A stretch of 64,000 nt of DNA from positions 8,716,027 to 8,780,026 of the forward strand of contig NC_067491.1 of the NCBI RefSeq assembly GCF_947179515.1, given 5' to 3'. The position numbers and the translations under genes are program-made. The notes beneath the pieces were generated by a model, which made no database searches, was not told the origin of the DNA, and worked only from the letters and a program-made list of their open reading frames with translations. How positions within the stretch are numbered: position 1 is the first letter of the stretch; each line of letters begins with the position of its first letter. This DNA is from Apodemus sylvaticus (taxonomy: Eukaryota; Chordata; Mammalia; Rodentia; Muridae). Shown one piece after another: positions 33,830-44,380 of the stretch.

Positions 33830-34548
33830 ATTCAGGAGACACCAGGTGTTGGAGAGGATGTGGAGAAAGAGGAACACTACTCCACTGCTGGTGGGGCTGT
33901 AAGATGGTACAACCACTTTGGAAATCAGTCTGGCAGTTCCTCAGAAAACTGGACATCACACTTCCGGAGGACCCTGCTATACCTCTCCTGGGCATATACC
34001 CAAAGGATTCCCCGGCATGCAATAAAGACACGTGCTCCATTATGTTCATAGCAGCCTTATTTATAATAGCCAGAAGCTGGAAAGAACCCAGATGTCTCTC
34101 AATGGAAGAATGGATACAGAAAATGTGGTATATTTACACAATGGAATACTACTCAGCAATTAGAAACAATGAATTCACAAAATTTTTAGGCAAATGGTTT
34201 GATCTGGAAAATATCATCCTAAGTGAGGTAACCTAATCACAAAAGAATACACATGGAATGCAATCTCTAATAAGTAGATATTAATTAGCCCAGAAGCTCT
34301 GAGTACCCAAGGCACAAATCGCATAACAAATGACTCCCATGAAGAAGTATGGAGAGGGTCCTGATCCTGGAACGGATTGATCTAGCATTGAAGGGGAATA
34401 TAAGGACAGAGAAAAAGGAGGGAGGTGATTGGAGAATGGATGGAGAGAAGAAGTTTTATGGGACATATGGGGAGGGGGGATCTGGGAAAGGGGAAATCAT
34501 TTGGAATGTAAACAAAGAATATAGAAAATAAAAATATTTTAAAAAGTA

Positions 34549-35824
34549 TATTTTTTTATTCTGAAACTAAATTTGTTTTATGTGAAATACTTAGAATTAC
34601 ATTGCAATTTTAAGTTATGATTATTTGATTTGATTTGACTATTATTTCCTGAGCATTTGCATGGGTGATGAAGACACAGATTTCTTCATTGTTTTATGGT
34701 GATTTGACCTAAAAGTCTAAATGTAAGAAATTGGGATTAAAAAATAGGGTGATTAGGAAGAAGAGACACAGCATCAAACAATAGTATGCCAATCATTCCT
34801 GCCCAAATTATCACCTTCATTTCTACCTCATACATAAAATTAAATGACTCAGATCAATGAACTTGTTGCGTTAGAGTCTCTACTAATGAGAGCATGTTTT
34901 GCTATGGGAGAATGTACAGATCACTGAGGTTCTGAGATGTCTGACACAATTGCTTGATTCCAACTAGTAAGAAAATCATCTCAAATCAAGGGCAACGTTA
35001 AAAGCAATTTGCCTAGACTATTTACTCCTCCAGAAGCAAAGCAACACACACTCAGCACACCTTACTAGGAATAACTACAGAGAAGATACCACTGCCTACT
35101 AGTTCCCAGGACAAGTCATACTCATCTGAATGACTCACCTTAATACTTTCTGAAAACAAAGAGCCTGAAATTTAGATGTGTTTGGAGGCCCCCTGTAGAC
35201 AATGGTTAAGAAACAAACCAACTTCACTATGTCCACATTTCTTTTACTGGGAAGCCAGAAACCCCCAAGGAGTACAATGTGAGTGATTCTGTCTGTGATG
35301 GTTTACAGCCGTCCAGAAGCCTAAGGTTTTACTGTAAATGATGACTCCCTTGCCTTCTCTGATGAATGGCTATAATTTTCTATTGGACATCCCAAATCAG
35401 CTACCCTGCCAGAATAGGAAAAAGGCTCTCTGATATGAAGGTATAATTCTGTTCTGAAGTCTAGACTTCACTGTACAATAAAAACCAATTTTCTAGGAAT
35501 ATGCGGTATGCAAGAGTTAGAAAACAAAATGATAGTTATAGAAAAATTGTATTCTTAGAAAATTTTCACTGATTTTTATTGGAAATGAGATGAAAATTAG
35601 GAGAAATTTAGTACAGTATGAATTCCTGTGTGATACACAATTAACTGAAGGATAAAGTATTTCACCATCTCTTAATTAAAAACATGGTGGCAGGCACAGT
35701 TCATGCACTCAATGGCTCAGGCAAAAATTATATCTTCTTTATAGGAAAGAATGCATGGCATATTATAAAGAAATGTTCTCATTGACACATTTTAGACAGA
35801 TTCTATTCCTCATTATAAATATCT
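34549..35824. other. Unassigned sequence
   Basis: No gene or repeat recognised. Confidence 0.4.
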
Positions 35825-36190
35825 TTTCAATATATATATTACCATATATCACAATATTATAAATATTCTCAATATAAGACCATATAAATGTAGTCTATAT
35901 GGTACTATTATATATATATTCCCTATATATATTAACCATACATATCATGTATGTATCACAATATTATATAATATATAATATACAATATACAATATACAAT
36001 ATATGACATATAATATGAAATGTGATATGCCATATATAATATGTGATATTATATATTACAATATTATAATATACAATATATACTTTATTATATATAATAT
36101 ATCATGTGATATATTATGATATATGATATGTGAAATGTGATATGTGATTGATATGTGATATGTGATATGTAATATATAATATGCACATGT
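35825..36190. repeat. AT-rich minisatellite (ATATGTGAT / TATAATATA units)
   Basis: A degenerate repetitive block of ATATATA, ATATTATA and GATATGTGATATGTGATATG units with many self-complementary stretches. Confidence 0.85.
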
Positions 36191-37675
36191 ATATATAAAA
36201 CTTCTCCTCTATATCTTGGAACTAAGTACTCCTTCCTATATGTAGGTATTTATTTAATGATGACTTATTCACTTCCTTTCAAACTGATATACTACAACTA
36301 TTTGAAAACTAGTATAATAAGAATATTCATAATTATTTTGTGAATAAGACACTTATTATTGAAATGTATTTAATTTAATGGTTAAAAACTAGATTTTACC
36401 ACTATAACTGCCTTGAAACTTGGGTGCTGTTATAGAACTGTAGCATTTTAGTACTGATGGCTAGTGAGTACTCATTTTGAAAGATCAGCCATTTAGGAAC
36501 ACCATCACAAAGTGTCCGTATTTAAGTCCGACAAATCACGTTTTACTGTTTATCTATGAAAGGTAATATTTTCCCAAATAGAAATGAAGTATTACTATCA
36601 CAGTGTAACAATCACATGCTTTTCTACTAAATAAGACCTTCATCCATTTAGACAGAATTGATATAGGACACATAGAACTTCATCTCATAGGAAAGCTGCT
36701 ATGATTACAGAAAGAAGGAATCTGGCATACAGTATCCAAGGATTTCCTTGTAAACCTCATTTGCTTACCTACTGTTTCCTTAAGGAGTATATAACTTTCT
36801 AGATTACCTCTTTGTTGACAACAGATCTCATATCTTATCTCTAGAGTCATGAGACATGATTAAGGAATCAGGATGATACTCCCTTTTTTAAACAATGTAA
36901 GGAGAAAAGATGTACAAGAACTTTGCCTGAAGGTTTTGATAAAATTTAATAATGAAGTTTTGATAAGAAAAAAATATAAAAATCATCGAAGTTTGACCAA
37001 ATGTAAAAAAAGTACCCCTTCCATAAAATTTCAGGTCTCCCTTATTCTGTTAATGGAGCATAACTTTTGTTATTACATTTGTCCACACATTTTATGTAGT
37101 GAAAGGACACGGATTTCACAGCAAAACTGGCAATATTTATTATTTACATAAAGGAAAATTAAGGTAATATTTTCTTCAACAATTTGCCTTCATTGCGGCC
37201 CTTCTTTGTTATCTATTTCTGTGATAAAATATTGTGACCATAACCATCTTAAGATAGGAAATGACTTATTTAATATTACAAATGGGATAAAGTCCATTTC
37301 TAAAGGAAGCCACTGTAGGAGATTCAGGCATGCCTTTAGAGAAAGAAAGCTAAACAACCAGGGAAGAGTGCTGCTTCTGAACTTGTGGTGACACTTCCCA
37401 TAGCATTCAGTATCAAAAAAATGATCTCACAGACATGATCAAAAGCCAATCTGATAAATGTTACTCCTCAACTGAGGTTTGCTCTTCCCACATTATTTTA
37501 GTTTAGGAAACAAACCTTTCATAAAAATGTTTGGCTTCTACTTTAGTCCAGTGGTATAATGCTTTTCTAGAGGTCTTAAGGGACAGTGCTTATTTGAACA
37601 GTGCCTGGTTTCTGATTCACCTTCCTTTCGAATCTGTATGTTTCCTTTGGAAAAATGTTTATTCAAGTCTTTTGT
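36191..37675. other. Unassigned AT-rich sequence
   Basis: No recognised feature. The 92-codon frame at 36873-37151 has no domain and no context. Confidence 0.4.
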
Positions 37676-38090
37676 CTTGTATTGGCTGGTTTTGTGTGTC
37701 AACTTGATACAGTCTGGAGTTAATACAAAGAAAGGAACTACAGTTAGGGAAGTGCTTCCATGAGAGCCAACTGTGGGGCATTTTCTCAATTAGTGATTAA
37801 CAGGGGAGGGCCCCTTGTGGGTGGTGCCATCTCTGGCCTGGTGGTCCTGGGTTCTATAAGAGAGCAGGCTGAGCAAGCCAGGGGAAGCAAGCAAGTAAGA
37901 AACATCCCTCCACGGCCTCTGCATCAGCTCCTGTTTCGTGGCCTGCATGAATTCCAGTCCTGACTTTCTCCAAAGATGAACAGCAGCATGGCAGGGTAAG
38001 CTGAATAAACCCTTTCCTTCCCAACTTCTTTCTTGGTCATGATGTTTGTGTAGGATAGAACCCCTGGCTTGTCTTCAGTTGGTTTGCCTA
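37676..38090 (+). mobile_element. RCHARR1-like rodent hAT (Charlie-like) element
   Basis: Text of a very common rodent DNA element: TGGTTTTGTGTGTCAACTTGATAC, CATTTTCTCAATTAGTGATTAAC, GTGGGTGGTGCCATCTCTGG, GGGTTCTATAAGAGAGCAGG, CCTCTGCATCAGCTCCTG and GCTGAATAAACCCTTTCC. It has no coding capacity. The family name comes from memory and is less certain than the identification as a rodent interspersed DNA repeat. Confidence 0.65.
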
Positions 38091-38091
38091 T

Positions 38092-38126
<35 letters not shown>
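38091..38126. repeat. (TTTA)n microsatellite
   Basis: About nine TTTA units. Confidence 0.9.
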
Positions 38127-38129
<3 letters not shown>

Positions 38130-39060
38130 ATTGAATTTGAGTACTTTTTATTAGTTGGATATTAACTTTTTCAACTATTTTCTCCTATTCTTACTCTGCT
38201 CATTGTTTATTCTGCAGACATGTTGATTGTTAGAGAGCTTCTAGCCTAATTTAGCTTCTGATGCTGGTGCTTTGGTTGCTATAACAGATTATCAGGATGA
38301 ATGCTCTAAAGTTACAGCCTAGGATTTCCTCTACAATTTTTTTTTTAAATTTCAAGCCTATATTTTAGTCATCTTAGACCACTATGAGTTCATTTCTGAG
38401 TACTGTACAGATCAAATTTCATTTTTGTTGATACTGGTCAGCCATGTGGTCATGTATGGGAAAACTTATTTCTTTTTTGAGGAAGAATGTGGATAAATGT
38501 TTGACATCCTTAGCCACCCTAAAGATGCAAATCAAAACCACACTGAGGTGACATCTCCCTCTAGCAACAATGACTTTTATTCAGTGAAAACAAATGCTGA
38601 TTTGGGGAGTAGAGCTCTCAGAATCTATTGACAGCAATATGAGTGTTCCTTAGAAACTAAACATAGAAATAACATGTAACCCAGCTCTACCCACCCCTGG
38701 GTTCAGAAGGAGAGAACTGTTTCATCAAGATGATGGAGCACACTCATGTTAACTGCACTGTGACTCACAGTAGCCAAGTTACAGAGCCACCACAGACATC
38801 CATCAGTCAATTACATATGCATAATAGAACACTATCCAGCCATAAAAATGGAAGTCATGCTAAACAAAATAAGCCACACTCAGAAAGATGAATAACACAT
38901 GTTTTGTATTCTATACAGCACACGTGTGACATGAAAATATAAGAATCATTTAGCAGGAGGGAGCAGCACATCAGTAGGAGGGAGGAATTAGAGAAATGAA
39001 TGGGAATGAGAAGTGAATCAAGTTGAGGGTTTACATACATGAATGTATTAATTGAAATCC
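38130..39060 (+). mobile_element. Ancient LINE-1 with probable 5' inversion
   Basis: 38470-39060 is a degraded sense L1: TAAAGATGCAAATCAAAACCACACTGAG, ACCCAGCTCTACC, CCAAGTTACAGAGCC, GAACACTATCCAGCC and AGAAAGATGAATAACAC. 38130-38465 reads as the complement of L1 ORF2 (TGGATATTAACTTTTTC, GAGTTCATTTCTG, GATACTGGTCAGCCATGTGG). Antisense followed by sense L1 is the arrangement left by twin priming. Divergence is high. Confidence 0.5.
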
Positions 39061-39669
39061 ATTATTTTACACAATAATTTTAAGATTTAAATAACAGATT
39101 AATGTTTTACTATATATACATAGACTATCATTTTCATCCTGTGGCTGTATAGATTGTTTTTCATATCTTTGTGACATGAAAATCTATATAGATATTTCTT
39201 TGAGACTTTGATACCAGTTTTTGGACATACAAACTGAAGTAAGATGGCCGACATGCACTTTGAGTCTTTTGCATATTTAAAGGATCCTCAAGGCTGTTTT
39301 CATAGTAGCACTATGCATCCTTTCAATTAAGAGTGTAAACAATTTCATTTTCTCTATATCTACCAAGGCCTTCACAAATTAATCACGATATGAATGGGTT
39401 ATGTGTCATTGTGCTTTTAGTTTGCATTTCCCCAATTGTGTGGTATACAAAACAATGACACTTCTCTCTAAATATTAGGAACAAATGAGGAAAACAGCCA
39501 GCTGTAGAAGGTCATATGTTTAGTAAATCTATTTGTATGAGTTCTCTGCAAGATTCCATCTTGCAGTAGAAAGTAAAGTGATTGTTTGGAAGAGAGAAAG
39601 AGAATTTGTTTAATGGCTTTGTTGGTTCACTTATGAAAACCGAGTATGTTTGTGAGGTCTTTGCAAAAT

Positions 39670-39673
<4 letters not shown>
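39061..39673. other. Unassigned; possible ancient antisense L1 near 39220-39480
   Basis: GTTTGCATTTCCCCAATTGTG at 39420-39440 resembles antisense L1 ORF2. The rest is not assignable. Confidence 0.3.
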
Positions 39674-39703
<30 letters not shown>

Positions 39704-39850
39704 TATACATATATATATTATACATGTACATTATATATATTATATAGCATAATATATAATTGTATATTATAATATAATAATATATAATGTAGATATAATA
39801 TATTATATATATGATAATGTACATCATATATATATAATATATGTAATTAA
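39674..39850. repeat. (GT)n plus TA-rich microsatellite
   Basis: A GT run (39674-39705) followed by TATA/ATAT/TAATATA mixed units to about 39850. Confidence 0.9.
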
Positions 39851-40099
39851 ATTATTGTCAATAGTGTCGACATATGTGTGCTTATCCTGGTCACATGTAC
39901 ACACGTCAGAACCTCCTGATGGTCAAAATAGTCCGTATTAGGCAAACCATCCCTTCCATCTTGGTTTTTTTTTTATCAAGCAAAGTCAGACAATTTCATC
40001 TCACTATTCAACTACCTTTACTGGACTCTTCTTCCAAATCATCATACAAACTCATCGATATCCTACTGTTATCTACAATTTGGACTTTTTTTCTTTTCT

Positions 40100-40260
40100 T
40101 AGAATGTTTTTAATTTATTTCTTCAAATTTTCAGGTGATATATTTATATTTTCCCTTCCCCTAACTGCTTCCAGATCCCTCCTCTTCCATATTCTTCTCT
40201 TTAAAAAAAATAACAAAGAGATTATCGAGTCCAACTCCATAGTTCATCCATTCTCAGAAG
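40100..40260 (-). mobile_element. Old L1 3' UTR fragment, antisense
   Basis: ATTTTCCCTTCCCCTAACTG, CTTCCAGATCCCTCCTC and a GTCCAACTCCATAG phrase match the complement of an Lx-type 3' UTR. The fragment is short and its edges are approximate. Confidence 0.5.
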
Positions 40261-40864
40261 TTCCAGTGAAATTCTGTGTAGCTTTTATATTCTTCAGCAT
40301 AGACACATTATAGTGGAAGTTGCGTTTCACATTTCTGTTTCTTAAGAACTTTGTATTATTGCAAATGTCAAGCTTCAACATACTCCTTTTCATGATATGT
40401 AATATATAGTGTTGTATAATAAACAATCAGTCATTATGTAACATAGCATACTGTAGTTGTAATTATGTGGTATATAATCTTATATATTACTTGTTTTATC
40501 CCTCTTTTTGGATGTCAAACTTTTCTATTCTTATTTGGTTTTGTGTTTTGAGGTTTTGCTATTGTTGTTTAACATAGTTTCTGATAACTCCCCCCCCCAA
40601 CTTCAGGATTAATATCATTTTTAAATTTTGCTTTCCCCAAGTCAAGTAACTATTCTTCAAATCTCTGTGATCTGGAATAGAACACCTTTTAAAAGCATTT
40701 TTAAAATTAAAAAAAAATCATATTATGCACTCAATAAATATAAAAACCAAAATAATTTCAAAATAAATGCAGCATATTGAAGGAGCTCTTGTCCACATGG
40801 GAATCATGAGGTCAAGACATATTTGTAAATATTAAACATATAAAAATGTCCTTTCCTTACACAC
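40261..40864. other. Unassigned AT-rich sequence
   Basis: Nothing recognised. Confidence 0.4.
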
Positions 40865-41080
40865 ATAATCCTTGAGAGACTTGAAGCCTCAGGGAGTAGG
40901 GAGGAGTGACAGGGTAGGGTTACTGGGTGGGGACATGCTCTTGGATATTGGGGGAAGGAGGTGTGGGGTGAGGAACAGTCAGAGAGGACTGACTGGAAGG
41001 TAGATAGTAACTGGATTTTAAAAAGAAATTAAATAATAATAATAAATAATAATAATAATAACAATAACAATAATAATAAT
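40865..41080 (+). mobile_element. L1 3' UTR terminal fragment, sense, with (AAT)n tail
   Basis: GAGACTTGAAGCCTCAGGGAG, a G-rich stretch, GAACAGTCAGAGAGGACTG and TAACTGGATTTTAAAAAG, then a tail that has become (AAT)n. It is the same 3' UTR type as 18630-18787. Confidence 0.7.
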
Positions 41081-41484
41081 GGCACCCATTCCATCTGGTG
41101 TGATCTCTTTTAAACAAGCCTTCAAAGTTGACCAGATGTCTTTGTTTGATAACAAATTTGACACTAAAAATAGTGGAAGCAAAGAACATGAAAAACCAAT
41201 GTGATAGATCACAATTATTTACTTAACGTTTATTGAAATTCTCCACTCCAAAATACGTCCAGTCCATACAGCACGACCATTCTTGCTCTTCAGAGCAAAT
41301 ACATCTAAAAGGAATCATCCAAAGAAATGTGTGTGGAAGCTGAAAGGAACTCTTACTGAGAGAAGCTTCCTTTCTTGTCTAGAATCTGGCTCCCTGAACC
41401 AAAGCAGAGCCATTGGAGAGCAACTGAAACTCTTAAGTCCCTTCAGTAGATACGCCATCTAAAAGGTTCGACAGTTAAAAACCA
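41081..41484. other. Unassigned sequence
   Basis: Nothing recognised. Confidence 0.35.
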
Positions 41485-41730
41485 GTCCTTGGAGCAGAGA
41501 ATTGCCTTACCTGGCATCAGTGGGAGGGGAGACCCTGGGTCCTGTTGAGGCTTGATGCCCCAGCATAAGGGAATAGTGGGGTGGTGAGGCTGGAGTGAGT
41601 GGGTGGGCGTGCAGGGGAGCACAGCCATAGAAGCAGGGGGGATGGGATAGGAGGTTTGTGGAGGAGAAACCAGGAAGGGTAATAGCATTTGAAATGTAAA
41701 TAAATAAAACAGTTAATTAAAAAATAAGAG
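41485..41730 (+). mobile_element. L1 3' UTR fragment, sense
   Basis: GCATCAGTGGGAGGGGAGACC, GGCTTGATGCCCCAGCATAAG, GTGGGTGGGCGTGC, GGAGAAACCAGGAAGGG and GCATTTGAAATGTAAATAAA, with an A-rich end. It belongs to the same 3' UTR group as 60485-61020 and the complement of 62072-62745. Confidence 0.8.
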
Positions 41731-42249
41731 AAAGTGTCTCGTACATGACGGCTTAATAAATTTCATATGAATGCTCTAAATTAAAATAAATCAGTCCTTG
41801 GAAAGAATAGTTTGCCTTTCCTGATGTACTGAAAATTATCCCAGGAAAGAATAGACCCCTAACAGAACATAAATGTAAATAAAAGCACACCTTTAACAAT
41901 CAGGTAGAAATATTATGTACCCAGAACCAGACAATATTTTGATATTATGGCTTTTGTATTACCTTGGATTTATATAGCTACTATTTGCAGTAAATTTTAC
42001 AAAACGAATGACTTCATTTTAATGTGGGAACTATATCACTTCCTAAAAGGGTAATACAAAGCTTGGGGCTCACCCTTTATAGCTAGCATACAGCAAAAAT
42101 AAAATGTTTCTGCAAAATAATTTAAGTTATGAAGCATTATGCAAATTTAAGGAATTCAAAGCTGTTCCATCTAAATTATGTAAGGATGGATCGGAATGTC
42201 TGTGTAGAATACACAAACTTCCCTCCAGCTCCCACTTCCCAAGCCCTCA
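41731..42249. other. Unassigned AT-rich sequence
   Basis: Nothing recognised. Confidence 0.4.
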
Positions 42250-42790
42250 TGGAAATACAGTCCTAAGGTGAGGCAGCCAGCGAAACTAGGAGGAGGAGGC
42301 CACAGTAGCACTCGACCTGGGCTGCCCTGTCTTCATGATGAATATTGCTGTGAGGATCTGGAGGGGCGAGTTTGGGCTACACTACTTTGTTCTCCCAGTG
42401 GGTCGCACACTTCAGCCACCTGCCCAGCAGCTCCCTGGATTCACGAAAAATGATTTGTCTACTTCAACGGCTGGGCATTCTTAAACCTTCCCCTGCTACC
42501 CAAGACCTAAGCAGGGAAGTGGCCAGCGGCCACCGACCGGAATTCTCTCATGGCTGACTGGCTTTATCTCCTGCAGCTCCTGCGTCCATCTGTTTCCCGC
42601 CACTTCATGGCGACCCTTTTTCTTCCACCCTGCATCCTAGCCCATGACACTCTAAGGGTCCAGCCCTGTCTCGTTAACTTTCCCAGCCATTGACTTCTGG
42701 CATCTTTATGGATCAGTCAAAAACAAATCGGGAGCAAGGACCCTTAGCATTTGGACACGATTGAATCAAAACAGTAGATCAAAGCTCAAT
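42250..42790 (+). mobile_element. Probable murine LTR / mid-repetitive element, GC-rich
   Basis: A GC-rich island in an AT-rich setting with text I recognise as a recurrent murine element: GACCTAAGCAGGGAAGTGGCC, GGCCACCGACCGG, TCCCGCCACTTCATGGCG, CTAAGGGTCCAGCCCTGTCTCG, CTTCTGGCATCTTTATGG and GGAGCAAGGACCCTTAGCATTTGG. An ERV LTR (RMER or BGLII type) is likely but I cannot fix the family, the ends or a target duplication. Confidence 0.45.
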
Positions 42791-43074
42791 GCATATCTTC
42801 GTTTCCATGAGGACTTGGGAAGTGGGGGCTGGAGAGAAGTTTGTACATTCTACACTGATATTCCAATCCATCTTTACATCTCCAATAGGATCAGCGAGTA
42901 TGCAGGCAGGGAGGCTCCAGGGAAGTCAGAACTCAAGCGGTTAAAGATGGCACTGGGTAAATAAAGCACTCACAGCATAGGAACTACTTCTGCTCTGTTC
43001 TCCATGTTATTTTGATAATATTACTCAGAATACTAGCAGAATTTAAAGGTACTGTGATTTATATTGAGAAGTCT
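42791..43074. other. Unassigned spacer
   Basis: Nothing recognised. Confidence 0.35.
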
Positions 43075-43145
43075 CTCCTCTTCCTCCTCCTCCTCCTCCC
43101 CCTCCTCCTCTCCTCTTCTTTCTCTTCTTCTTCCTCCTCATTTCT
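43075..43145. repeat. (TCC)n / (TTC)n pyrimidine tract
   Basis: About 70 bp of C/T in TCC and TTC units. Confidence 0.9.
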
Positions 43146-43440
43146 TTCTATAAATGAATATCATTTGCTATTGACCTCAATCTCAAGGCTAGAGTTTTTC
43201 AGGCTGATTTAATAAAACCATGAAAATGAAAGTGTCCATTTTCAACTTGATAATAAATAACTAAGCTAAGACTCCAGAAGAAGGCTGGGGAGAGAGGAAC
43301 ATGACAGTATTCATCAGTGGGTAGCAAATGATCACCAGCAATTTATGAAGTGGGATAGGAAACAGGTGATTATTGATGGCACTGAAGAAACAGAAAGTTT
43401 GCAGGTTGAAATAAGAAGCTTAAACTGGGTTCTTTAATTA
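43146..43440. other. Unassigned spacer
   Basis: Nothing recognised. Confidence 0.35.
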
Positions 43441-43520
43441 TTAACCATACTCTACATATATTTATATGTAGATATTTACATATTTATATGTAGATATTTA
43501 TATATATTTATATGTAGATT
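43441..43520. repeat. TTTATATGTAGATATTTA tandem, about three units
   Basis: ATATTTATATGTAGAT recurs three times at spacings of roughly 25 bp. Confidence 0.8.
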
Positions 43521-43584
43521 ATTAATGGTTGTCTATAAGTAATACTTTGAAAATTAAATAAATTAGTTATAAATATGTGAGTGC

Positions 43585-43626
43585 TCCATATATATATATA
43601 CATATGTATATATATATATATATATA

Positions 43627-43671
<45 letters not shown>

Positions 43672-43775
43672 CATGTGCTGCTAATTGGAAGATTCTGGCA
43701 AAATACATTAAAGTAAATGCTTTCAAATACAAACACACACACACACACATACACACACACACATACACATTCAAT
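43585..43775. repeat. (TA)n-(CA)n microsatellites, two clusters
   Basis: TA run (43590-43625) into CA run (43626-43666), then after about 65 bp a second CA cluster (43733-43770). Cys/Val- and His/Thr-rich frames are artefacts. Confidence 0.9.
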
Positions 43776-44029
43776 TAGTGGAGCAGAATATCAGCAATGC
43801 TCTCATGAGCTGTATGGAAATAAAAATATCAATGAGCCAAAATGTGGGCTTAAAAATAATGGTGGCTGATAATTTTAAAAGATATTGATTAATCATATCA
43901 TCATCATAAAGAAGACATTTTATATATGTAAGTATTCAGGGGAGAGAATCCTGTAATATTCTAGAAGACAACTGGTTAACTTCAGGCAAACAATGTTGTA
44001 CATATTCAATATGGTAGTTGTATATATGA
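43776..44029. other. Unassigned spacer
   Basis: Nothing recognised. Confidence 0.35.
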
Positions 44030-44380
44030 ACTCAGAGACTGCAGAAACATCTTTAAGACCTCCATGGGCTCCAGCCAGATTAAATTCCTACATAAAATAT
44101 CACCCCTAGCAGGTCGCTATTGATACTTGATAGCTACTTGGAGAGGGAGAGTCAGTTTTCTGATGTGAGCCTTATAGATAAATTATGCTCTAGGTCAGGC
44201 CCCACAACCAAAAGTTTTGGGCAACACAAAATAAATTTGGTGGAAAAATAACAGAAGAAATTCAGTGTTAGGAGTATAGGGAGGTGAGAGTAGAGAAAAA
44301 TTATATAGAAGGATCTGGGTAAGATAAAATGGACTGGACCTATTTCTCAAAAAATTGATGAAATATTACATTAAAATACA
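44030..44380 (+). mobile_element. Old Lx-type L1 3' UTR, sense
   Basis: CTCAGAGACTGCAGAAACATC, GGGCTCCAGCCAGATTAAATTCC, GGAGAGGGAGAGTCAGTTTTC, GCTCTAGGTCAGGCCCCACA and GGGCAACACAAAATAAATTTGG. Ends are diffuse. Confidence 0.6.

Larger units (their letters stand above)
32882..34548 (+). mobile_element. Older 5'-truncated LINE-1 split by a composite insertion
   Basis: The ORF2 3' part starts at GGGGTACAGATCTAAACAAAG (32895) and proceeds to CCAGTCAGAATG (about 33038). It is then interrupted until 33829 and resumes with TTCAGGAGACACCAGGTGTTGG. It runs on through the Cys-rich C-terminus (a 110-codon frame 33904-34236 retains KSVWQFLRKLDI and [15 protein letters not shown]) to the stop. A different 3' UTR type (GAGAGGGTCCTGATCCTGG, GGAAATCATTTGGAATGTAAAC) then runs to the A-rich end. 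About ten bases of ORF2 are missing at the interruption. Confidence 0.88.
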
